A DNA stretch of 64,000 nucleotides, from the NCBI RefSeq assembly GCF_018691265.1, contig NW_024881329.1, positions 5,208,001 to 5,272,000 on the forward strand. Reading direction: 5' to 3'. Of the stretch, positions 50,301-61,500 are shown piece by piece; the first letter of the stretch is position 1, and each line of letters begins with the position of its first letter. The notes beneath the pieces were generated by a model. It searched no databases. It had not been told where the DNA came from and saw only the letters and a list, made by a program, of their open reading frames with translations. The position numbers and the translations under genes are program-made. Source of the stretch: Tyto alba. Lineage: Eukaryota > Chordata > Aves > Strigiformes > Tytonidae.

Positions 50301-53300
50301 TGTGGCTTGTTCTGTGAGTGTGAGGTTGCACTCAGGGAGCCTGGCAGCCATATTTGCTCTTTTGTGCACCTTTTTTTGAAATACCTTCAGTCAGCTCATG
50401 TGATGCTGTTCCACAGTGAAATTTCCTTATACCAGGTGTGAGAGTAACCTTCAGTGTTCTCTGTGGCCCTTCCTTTGGCCTTCCCAAACTGGGGTTTCTC
50501 TGGGGAGCTTTGCAAAATGTAGCAGATTCTCAGAGTTTTGATATTATGTGACCTGCAGTGCTAGTGACTTAAAAAAAAAAAACATCTATAAACTGTTCAC
50601 AAATCTCTTATTCACCTTGTAAAAGAGGATCAAGCTGTTCTGTATCCCTCAGAGTACCATCGTCAATGAGACCTTCTGTAATGCAAGACACAATCCTTTT
50701 CTGATGAGTGAAGGACATAAATGGCTAGCAGATTTCAGTTTTGTTTTTCTTAGTAGGAAAGAATTTCTGTCACTCAAGAACTTTGAATAGAAAGGATTCT
50801 GAATCTAATGAGCTTTTTTCTCCTGTGGATGATGCTCAGAACAACTTAATAAAACATGGGCAAAGTCTTCTATTAGGATACATCACTAATCATCTCCCCT
50901 TCCTCTTCTTTTGGCATTTTGCTATTAGTTTTTTAAAATATTTAATTCATCATGACCTTGGTGACAAATCTGAGTTGCCAAGAGATTGAACAAGTAAGCA
51001 GATGCTTTACTATGAATGTCAAAGATACTAAACTGGAGGTTGTCTTCTCTATGCCTTTGATTTTCAGTGGCACCAGCTGTTATCTTGCTGAGTTGAGACA
51101 TCTCAGATAATGGATAGGATGACAAGCAACACAAATCCATATAATAGTTTAATTCTGAGTAGGGAGCTCACTTGGCTTGAAAGGTACGTTTGCTTTGGCT
51201 TACAAACTTCCTATTTTTTCTCTCTGAGCTGTTTCTTCCTGCATGCTTTCTTTTGTGCTGTTTTTCTTTCCGTTTTGAATATTTCAGGGTCTTTTAAAAT
51301 TGAATGACATGAAAGGTGTATCTCCTAAAGCCCTGCAACACATTGTACTGCTAAATGAGCACATGGGACACTTGGTGTCTGATGTGTCAATGGTGAAAGA
51401 TGTATGCATTCTCAAGGGGTAAGGACTGCTCTGCAGTGTAGCCTACTGAATTTCATTGTATTAAGAGAGTCTTTGTAGCTGTTACGTTTGCCAACATGGC
51501 TTTTTTGTGATACTGATTTAATAGGTACAACTCCTGTATAATAAATTGTTCCCTAGTTTTGATAGGAATAATTCATACTTTGTTACTGTTCCCTGCTGAT
51601 GTAACATAGTAGATCAAATCTGTGACCTTTACTTCAGGAGGAGTTCTGTAACTGAGGCCTCCACATGGGATTATTTCAGAAATCACTGTTGGATATGAAT
51701 TCATCACATGCTCAGTGTGAAGTACACATTAACATGCAGGATGATGTGTTACACAGGACAAATTTGTAGCCCTCACTGGTTTGCTGTGATGTAGACACAG
51801 AGCATGAGTAATTCTGGCCTTTTCCTAAAAGTAGATGTTTGCTTAGGCAAGAAAAGTAAGTACTTTGTTACTTTTGCACAGGGGAGGGGAACAGTCTCAC
51901 TAGTCTCTGTGTCCTACCATGAGTTGATGGACAGCACTCTCACTGCCTGGTTTCTGGTCACTGAACATGACTTTAGTCTCCTCTGTTACAAGACTTCTTG
52001 GTGGGTAATGAAAGTATTCATACTGGAGGCAACTTTTAGACATGCATATTTAACCTGAAGTCTTCCTTTAGTTGCAGTAGTGCAGTTCTCCCGTTCCCCT
52101 CCTGTGGAGGAATGCCAGGCAGGAAGGCAGCTGCAGATCTCCCTGGTCCAGAATGGAGATATAATCAGGGTTGTTAGTCTGTGCTGCTTTTTTGGGGTGC
52201 ATCTGGCCAATCGTAACCTTAATGCTCATGTGAATTTTTTCTGTAGGCCTAAAAGGGAAAAAAGGTTAAAGGTATCAGGATATACTTGCTGTTCAAAGAC
52301 GGCTCACCCCATTTTTAAGCTTTTTTTGGGAGGTGGGGGGGCAGGGCCCTGAGACTCATTTTGCCACCTACTGATGAAAGGAGGTAGGAATCCAAATGTA
52401 TTCTGCTTACATCCAAGCCTCCTGTTGCCTGCTGTTTACAGCAGGAGTAGTATGATGGTTTGCTGTCACTCAGATTCCTTCAGTCTTGATAGTGCACTGT
52501 TGATCAAGTTAACTGCAAGGGAAGAGTCTTCCTAGGTAAATTCTGGATACTCTAAAATAGAAAAGCCTGAATGCTGCTGTATAGTCCTTGTGGGTTTGTT
52601 GAGTAAAGAAGCAGCCACTTCAATTTTTTTCAAGCGCTGTAGTAAAGAAATCTTGTTCTGTTGTCAAGTTCAGCATGAGTCTTGTGCACTACTTCTCTGT
52701 CTGCTTGGATCCTCCTCCTTCTCCCATCTGCCACCTTCTCACTCTGAGGAAAGGAAACTCCATTCTGTCAAAGCAAAGTGCCAGTGAAAAATAGGGAAAG
52801 GCTTTCAAGAGCAGCTTTTGGATGACACCATTCACTAAAATCAAAACAAATATAATCACAGGTCACTATAGTTTTGCCCTGAGTACCTAGCAAAAGCTTA
52901 AGACTAACATGTAATAAGATGTGGTCCCTCCAGTGAACGATGTGGAGTTCAAAAAGGCAGAAGAAAAAGAGGGAAGCAGAAAGGCAGAATCACTTACTAA
53001 TGCCCATGATCGGTTCTCCATGGCAACACGTTCCTTTCAAGGAAAATAGCAGAAATACCTAGTAAGCAAAGGGATTCCCCAGCAAGCAGATTAAATGCCA
53101 GAAATTGTACAAGAGTGTAGGGTTGTTTTTTTTTTTTTTTCTCTAGGTCATTAAGGTAGCTACCGTTAAAGTATCATAAGTGAAATGAATGTTCTATAAC
53201 TCTTCTGAAGTATGAGATGTACCTCATTTTGAAGTGTCCCACTGCAGAGGCTATGTATTTCTATATGTTTACAGCTATTAGCTTGCTTATGCTTTGTGAA

Positions 53301-54740
53301 GCTGTTATTTTCTAACCTTAAGGATTGTTTCCCTCTGCAAAGATCTTTTGGTTGCTTTTGCCTGATGCTGACTTGCAAATTCAGTGAGAGCAGTTAGAGT
53401 CCAAGAATGATAAACTTGTATTATTACAGGGACTTTGTGCATTCATTTAAGTCCCTGGGGCTGGAGCTCAAACCTGGTAATTGCCTTGACTAGAAACAAA
53501 TGTGCTGAGTTTCACCCTAGTCCTTAGGAATCATATGTCCACAACTGACAATCTCTGCCCATAAGAGTTAAGGATTAGAGAATTCCAGGACTGGTTTTGA
53601 TAGTTCAGCTTGAGATACCAAGGTATGGCAGTGCAGTCACCTACAAAATAATGATAATAAATGTACTTATGATTTCTTTATTTCTGGAATGTGGTTGGAA
53701 GATGCTCAGTTGGATATCTGGGGTGAGGGCAGCAGAAATCACCAGGACTTTTGCTGGAGATGCTGAGCCTGCAGGCTCCACAGCTGAGTGCTGCATGGAC
53801 TGTGTGGTGGCTCCGAGGGGACCAAGAGTGAGGTCCTGCTCAAGTCACCATGCCCCATGCCCTGCTGCTCTGGCACTCCTTCTTAGCCTTGTCACACATT
53901 TGTTGGGGTCCATGTGGCCATGAATTAGATGGTTTTATTTTCCTCTATTAACAGGGTGTTTTAGATCCATGCTCCTCGGCTGGCTCAAAGCTTGTTTTAC
54001 TGTCCAATGTAAAGCCTCAGGGTATGTGCTCTTCCCCCCAACCCAAAATTGTAAGCAAAAATTCTAAGTCAAAATTTTGTGGTCTTCTTACAGAAGTGTA
54101 GGACAGTATATAGGAGGGATTATATAGGCGAGAGCTCTGTAGATAGAACTTGTCTGAAGTCCAGTTTCTCTTTTTTGTCCAGTGGGCTGACTTGTTTTTT
54201 CATGTACTGGCTCCACAGAAAAAAAGCGAGGCACAAAGTAAGTATTTTATGCAGTGGAGAGCTGGTTTCCAGTCTGTTACGTAGCACTGTAAAATAAGTC
54301 TACTAAGCAGCATTAGTGTTGGATAGAAGAATCAAGCTTGAAGTCAAGTTTGAATCACGTTGTAAGCTGTTAAACACCTGGCCAAGACAGTAAAATGATG
54401 ATGCTGCAGTACCGCAAAGCTGTAACTTGATGAATAACTGCTTTCTATAATGTAGCACGCCTCCATTTGGTATTCTGTACATGACGTGCAAAAATGAACA
54501 GCATTTCTAGATGCAGAAGTTCAAAAAAATATTTGTTCCCTTAATTTAAGCAAGCATTAAGCAGAAATTGCTTCCATCTAATTATTTTTTTCCCCTCAGC
54601 TTGGAGTAGATCTAATAGGTTCATTCTCTGTCCCTAAATATAGAGAAATTATGCTGAAGGAAATTGCTGACAAAACAGTGCACAAACATGTGATACATTA
54701 GTATAGGGTGGGAGAGTTAAGTTTGAATTGCATGGTGAAA
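44359..54740. other. Intron, no gene seen
   Basis: AT-rich sequence with homopolymers (T19 at 47006-47024, A12 at 50571-50582, T15 at 53126-53140). The paired frames at 48.5-49.1 kb have neither domain nor splice support. A near X-box (GTTCTCCATGGCAAC, 53013-53027) carries one extra base between the half-sites. No other feature was recognised. Confidence 0.5.
47006..47024 (+). repeat. T19 homopolymer
   Basis: An uninterrupted T19 run after CCTGA and before AATACTGC, with no adjoining retroelement recognised. Confidence 0.9.
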
Positions 54741-55578
54741 TCTTTCTTTCCTTCCTTCTTTCTTTCCTTCCTTCTTTCTTTCCTTCCTTCTTTCTTTCCT
54801 TCCTTCTTTCTTTCCTTCCTTCTTTCTTTCCTTCCTTCCTTCTTTCCTTCCTTCTTTCCTTCCTTCCTTCTTTCCTTCCTTCCTTCTTTCCTTCCTTCTT
54901 TCCTTCCTTCTTTCCTTCCTTCTTTCCTTCCTTCCTTCTTTCCTTCCTTCTTTCCTTCCTTCCTTCTTTCCTTCCTTCTTTCCTTCCTTCCTTCTTTCCT
55001 TCCTTCCTTCTTTCCTTCCTTCCTTCTTTCCTTCCTTCCTTCTTTCCTTCCTTCCTTCTTTCCTTCCTTCCTTCTTTCCTTCCTTCCTTCTTTTCTTCCT
55101 TCTTTCCTTCCTTCTTTCCTTCCTTCTTTCCTTCCTTCTTTCCTTCCTTCTTTCCTTCCTTCTTTCCTTCCTTCTTTCCTTCCTTCTTTCCTTCCTTCTT
55201 TCCTTCCTTCTTTCCTTCCTTCTTTCCTTCCTTCTTTCCTTCCTTCTTTCCTTCCTTCTTTCCTTCCTTCTTTCCTTCCTTCTTTCCTTCCTTCTTTCCT
55301 TCCTTCTTTCCTTCCTTCTTTCCTTCCTTCTTTCCTTCCTTCTTTCCTTCCTTCTTTCCTTCCTTCTTTCCTTCCTTCTTTCCTTCCTTCTTTCCTTCCT
55401 TCTTTCCTTCCTTCTTTCCTTCCTTCTTTCCTTCCTTCTTTCCTTCCTTCTTTCCTTCCTTCTTTCCTTCCTTCTTTCCTTCCTTCTTTCCTTCCTTCTT
55501 TCCTTCCTTCTTTCCTTCCTTCTTTCCTTCCTTCTTTCCTTCCTTCTTTCCTTCCTTCTTTCCTTCCTTCTTTCCTTC
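54741..55578 (+). repeat. Polypyrimidine tetranucleotide tract with 12-bp and 16-bp higher-order units
   Basis: About 838 bp contain only C and T on the plus strand. The first ~96 bp are six copies of the 16-mer CTTTCTTTCCTTCCTT (54742-54837). The middle mixes 12-mers with CTTTCCTTCCTTCCTT 16-mers. From about 55095 to the end the 12-mer CTTTCCTTCCTT repeats about 40 times without a visible error. A single C-to-T change at 55094 marks the border. The 290-312-codon frames on both strands (Leu-Pro-Ser-Phe or Arg-Lys-Glu repeats) follow from the absence of stops in such a repeat and are not genes. The minus strand is all purine. Confidence 0.98.
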
Positions 55579-58500
55579 TGCTGTTCCATGTCTCAGAAGA
55601 GCTGGAGTTCAGCTATCAGGCTGTCTCTACCAAGACCAATAGCTAAAAAGCCCTCATGGAACTGCCAGATAAGTCTCTGGAAATGAACTTCACTCACCTC
55701 TAGTCTAGTAAGCTGCCATCAACAATTTGTAACTGTAAGTATAACCTGAAGGCTTGATCTCTTTCAGAACTAGTTAACCTGTGTCTGGCAGCTTTAAAAT
55801 AGGGATGGTGCATGTTAGTTGTCCTGCTGCTCTGGAATGTTTCTGGTGTACCTCTTGTGGTAAATGAGATGCATGACACTTGCATGGAATCTGAGTGATT
55901 TCAGCCAAGACTTTTAGAGTTATTTTAAGATTATTCATTTTTTGTACACACATGTCTCTGGGGGCCCAACTTCTTGAGTTCTTAAGGCAGTGTGAATTCC
56001 ATGACAGTGGATGGTAATCAGGCTCGTTATGGAGTATCCGATTGGTCACTGGCTTTGGGTACTTCTTGTCATATTTTTACTGTTTTCATATTCTGGCAAT
56101 GCAGGATGATTACATGGTAATATTTCTCAACTGCTTCTTACTTTCTGTCCGTATTGCAGCCCTTTCACTACACAATTGTAAACTATTTGTGTTAAGTCTG
56201 ATGTCAGAAAGAGGCATACCCAGGCAGTTGCTTTATTACATCAACCCTTAGATGAAACAACTGGATCATTTTGTAGATGTGCGTGATGTGTTGACCCAGA
56301 TATGTGGACCACTTACACACATGTATGTGTACAAAGATGTGAAAACAGATGTAAAGGAATAACTTCTGGATATCATTTGTTTGTCTTTCATTCATGTTCC
56401 AGGACTATAGTGCAGTAACTTAATTTTTTTTCTCTTCATGTTACAACAATTTAAAATATTAATACTTAAAGTGAAATAATGTTAATTCTCCTTTTAACAG
56501 AAGGCCAAGTAGTGACTGCTAGTCTATAATATAATGGAAAGTATTTTTAAGTATTTCTGGGCCTGGTTCTGAGATTCCACCAGTTTGTAGCTGTGTTAAG
56601 GAGGGGGTAGAACAGCTTTTAGTTGTCTCACTCCCTGTTGGTCTTTATCAGAAGGGTCTGAGGGTTTCTCAAAGCAAGATAGATTCTCAAGGCCTTTCTT
56701 AATGTTGGGTTCCAAGGGAACTGCTAAATAACTTCAACCTCCCTGCACTCTTTAGTCTCATCACTACTTGTCCACCCTGCTCACCAAAAACTCTTAGGTG
56801 TAGCTGTATTTGATGATTGCCCAAGTTGTGTTAGTTGTGATTCACTGTTGTAAAGGTCAGGTGCATTATTCTGTGTATTTTAAACAGGCAGAGCGACAGA
56901 GAAGTGACAGGGAAGTTCATACTGGTGTTGGTGAGAAACCATTCGGTGACAAATGAGTTGCAGTAAGATGGATCACTTCCGAACAGAGGGGGAGCAGATT
57001 TCTCTGCAGTGCACTATGGAACAATCTGAGGTTCTGATCAAGGTGATTGTTGCCTTTACGGAGGGCATAAGATGGCCCATTTAATTATTTTAGTAAAAGT
57101 ACAGCTGAGCTTTTGATCTGGATGTTAAGCAATTAATTTATTTAATATTTTTGTGAGGGTAATAGTAATCAGGCATTCCTTTAAAACTCAACTGGTCTGA
57201 CCCTTGTGAATTTGGTGTTGTCTTGTTGGTGTCCTTATTTGCGTTTTCCCAAAGCTGCTTCAGTTTTATATTAGCATTGCCTGGGTGCCGCCTTAAAGCT
57301 GACCATCTTTTGCTGTTCAGGATCATTTGTGGTTTCTCTTCCAGGCTTAGAGTGGCACTTTGCATAGAATATTTAGTCATGTTGTTGTTTTGGTAAAACA
57401 AAATCATCTTAAGGGTGGTCCTAGCTTTTCTGTCATGCACTGGTGCTGCTGTTCTTCATGGTAATCAAACTGGAATGACTGGCTGTCTTGTGCAAGTCAA
57501 TGCTCAACAGAAAGAGGATGGAGTCTGTAATAATTCAGAGTCCTGCGAGCTGCATTGCATAAACGAAGCAGTGGTCTGAAAATAAGTACAAGACTTCAGC
57601 CCCCAGCATGCACAAATCCTCTGTCTTCATCAGTGGGTTGATTGAGAACAGCATCAATGAAGGAGAAGGGGGAAACGGGTTTGTGTAAAGCGTAAAAAGT
57701 GCTTCACTTTCCTGAATAACTAGCAAGGCTTTTCTCCTCTGAGAATCATTCTACCAAATAGAAGGCAGAGCATATCTTCAACATGTGAGGTTGAAATAGG
57801 CATCATAAAGATGACCAAGAAGGGGGAAATATACTGGCTTTGTGTTTGAAACATGTAAGAACTTTGTGTAAATGTGATGGTTGAAAACACAGCACTTTCT
57901 TCTGGGTAGAGAGGTGGAATATATAATTTCCAAGAGGCAGATACTTTGTGTATCTTTGCCAGATTCAAGACAAATAGCTGAAGTGACATAGCAAGGCTTC
58001 CAGCATGCATTTTATAATTCTGAGAATGAGGAACATTTGCATGAGCATATCAGCAATGTATGCAAATCTTGCTTATTCTCCATAAAGCTCTTAAAATTCA
58101 TTCTTACATAGCTTTTTGCTTCTGGGACAGTCATGCCCAAATGTAACTGTGAGTGCCACAGACTAGACCAAAAGTCTAATACCTTAAAAGACTTCTCATC
58201 TTAAACCAAGGTTCTCCTTCAACTCTGAAGGCATAGTAAGTGGATCTCAGTGATGGCTGTGCTTATTTCTGACCTGTTTTAGAAGGATTTCTGCTATTCA
58301 AATGCAATATTTAAGTGCAACAATGAAATGAAAAAGGTGAAATCTGTTGCAGTGGTCAGAACATCCTCTCAGAAGTGACTGTGAAAAACAGCTTCAGTGA
58401 CAAGTTTTTATTTAATCATCTGTGTTATGCTGTGGCCCAAATGCCAGTTCCTTCGTTATTGTGGGTTGTAGCAGTGTCCAAGACGCAGTGTAGTTTCATA

Positions 58501-61500
58501 TTTAGGGTTTAAATTTAGGATTTCAGTTTAGATTGAGCCTCAGTGCAAACCTGCCACTGGGTTTGCTCCCTGCACAGAGGCCCCAGACTCAGGCATTAGG
58601 GCAGCCCTGAGAGTTACAGTCACTGGCTGCAGGGCAGCAGCAGAATTTCCCCTCCGCAATCCACAGCTGTGTCTGTGTCTGGGCTCTTTGCAGACCCGGC
58701 AGGGATGTGGTTTGAAGGGGCACGTTGTCAATGGCCACTCCTCAGCTATGCCTGAACATTTCAAGCCTTTGCTAGGGTGTAGTGCCTCACAAGATCATTA
58801 AATGTACCTGTCAGTGTGTAGATCAGCTTAAGTATGCCTGATGCTTTTCTGTTTAGCAGCATTTAATTTTGTGTATTTTAGAAGCATGCTTATCCAAAGG
58901 CCTCCAGAGATGCCTTTCACGGTTGAATGCAGATAATTGAAAGTTGGCTGTTTTCCTCCTCCTGGATGTCAGGTAGCCTTTCAGTGAACCTGGCCCTTTC
59001 AGAGGTATCTGGTCCCTGTGGCACAGTGGTGGGAAGCTGTAGCTCAAAAATTATTTGGAAATTTCAGTCACACTGATGGCTCTTTGCCATGCCAAGGATT
59101 GCAGAAACCTGGCTTGCAGCCCCAAGAGGCAGGCCTGACCTTGGGTTACCCAAGGTTTGACTACATTGCTAATTAGTAATAGAGGAAATCTGACAAATAT
59201 GTGACTAATGCCCAGGGATTCACCTAATGAAAACACCACCTTCCCCATCCCAAATAGTTCCCTTGCAACATTTAGCTATGTAGCAACTACTGCTATTTGT
59301 GAATGGAGCAAGCAGATTCCACAGAACTCTGTGTGCATATTTTTCACCCCATGTTTGCCTTACAAAATGTGAATTATGTTTTAGTGGTTTTATAGACAAC
59401 AGCAGAAATACACATGGTATGTAGGTAATATTGCTGTTACACTAGATAAAGCTTAATTTCTTATTGCAGAAGGCTCCTTTTCTCTGACCTTTAAAGTATC
59501 TTGTAAATGTTGGGGCCTGCCAGGAAGTGATCAAAAGCAGGAGAGTTAATTCTACAGTAACACTATTCCATTCCTTATTGACTGTGTGTTTCTCAAGTCG
59601 TGAGGAGGCAATGGTGGCATATAATTTTGATACCTGATAGTCTGATTTGGTCAGGGTGAACAACAACTTTTAGGATCTGGAAATGCTACTTTAAATGATT
59701 GCTCTGCTTGTAGTTAACAAGGAATTCATCCCAGAGAGCCAAATAAGCATATTATTTTGTCATGGCTAGTCAGATTTTCCATGTAAATTTTAAAGGAGGG
59801 TAATTTTCCTGTTCCTATTTTAGAATGTTCCTTATTCTGCCTTTATAATTTTGTCCATTTCCTCATTAGTGCTCCTTTCAGAGCCCAAACATGTCAACAG
59901 TGACACCATTATCAGCCTGAAATAAATGAACAAACATCCTCATCTTCAGTTGTGGTTTGCCTATGACAGCTATTTTTAATTTTGCAGCTGCTGGAGACAA
60001 GGCAAATGAGATAGATATGCAACCGATAATTTGGCACCTATATCATATAGCTACTTTACAAATGTTCTCATAGGTGTTAGGAAACGTGGGGGTTTCCAAG
60101 GGGTCTCTTCACCAAAGTAGTGCTTCTGGAGAAAGAGCAAGCGAGCATGAGGCAAAACACTGACAGCAGAAGGAGGTATCCTGCTGGTTTTGCATTTATT
60201 TGCAGATGTTCAAAATGGAGTGTGAGATGGCAGCTCCTTCTTTTTTCACCAAGTGTGAATATGAGCTGACAGCCTCGTGCACTCCCCTGTGCATTCTGAG
60301 GAGTGCTAGTTCCAGGGGTCCTCAATCTCGAGGATTTTTCTTTCCTGGAAGAGGTGGTGGTGTAACTTTTTGGACACAAGAAGGAAATTCTGTTCTTCCT
60401 ATCCTTTACCCCTGTTTCAAAACGAGCTTCACAACTCAGAGCTGAAGATCAAACTGCAGAATACCCAAGTGCTGTAGTGACCTGTGCCTGGCTTTATATG
60501 GACATTAAGGCAGGTGAACTTCGGTGCCCACCAGTTGCGAAAGTGACCAAGCATAGAAGGCACTGTGGGGTGTGGGTGTAAAAATGTCTTGCTGAGTTAG
60601 GTACCCATGTGCCACTTCTAACCTGAGTGCTTGTTCAGGTCTCGAAGCGCCTCTTTTGTCTTTGTGCCAATATTTCTGTGATTTATAATTTGCTGTGATA
60701 GAAGTTAAGATATGGCAGTTCATTTAACTAGTACCTCTAAGTGGTGTGGGCTTAACAGATAGTTGGTAACAGTCCTAAGTTTTCTTAGATGCTGAAACAC
60801 AGAAGACATGTTTCTGCAGCTCCCCACAGTCAGAAGATAGTGACATGCAGAACCCAGCCTAAATGATGAACTGGTTGAGGTTTTAAATGGTAAATTGCAT
60901 TGTTTGGCACTGAAATATATTTTGAAGCATCTTACTTAGTTTCATTGTGTCTTTGACCTTTAGCCCAAAATGGATTACATATTTCCTACTCTTTCCCCCA
61001 AAATTCGGTAGCAGTGGTGGGTGGGGTCCACTGCACTTTAAAATCCATGTTGGTTAGCATCCAGGCACTTGGAAAACTGCACAGATTTTATCTTAATGAT
61101 CCATAAAGAACAGATTAGCTTGGTCTTGGAAGACCTTAGAGCACCATAAACCATCATTCTGGGGTTTGTTTTGGCAATTACTCAGTTTGCCAACTTAGTA
61201 TAAGTTACTAACTTATGCTAAGGTTTGTAAAATGTGATATTAACTCTAGTCAAGAAGGCTCAGATAATTCCACACTGCTGAACCATACTGTTAATTAGGT
61301 AGTTAAATACTTATGCAAATGCTCTCTTAGTTTCACGTGCTATGATTGTAGAAAAGTCATACAAGTAATTTATTTTCATTTGTGTTGAGTATCATTGCTG
61401 GAGTACTGTTGTTAATTATCTTGCTAATACTAACTCAGCTGACATTCCTGTTAGTTGTCTGAGCAGTTGAATAATCTATCACATGACCTCGGATTTTTGA

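Noticed and set aside
53013..53027. Second X-box-like site (GTTCTCCATGGCAAC)
   Set aside because: It has one extra base between the half-sites compared with the RFX consensus, and its surroundings are ordinary intron.
54708..55646. Open frames of 290-312 codons on both strands
   Set aside because: They are translations of the CTTT/CCTT microsatellite, which lacks stop codons in these frames. The products are pure four-residue repeats.
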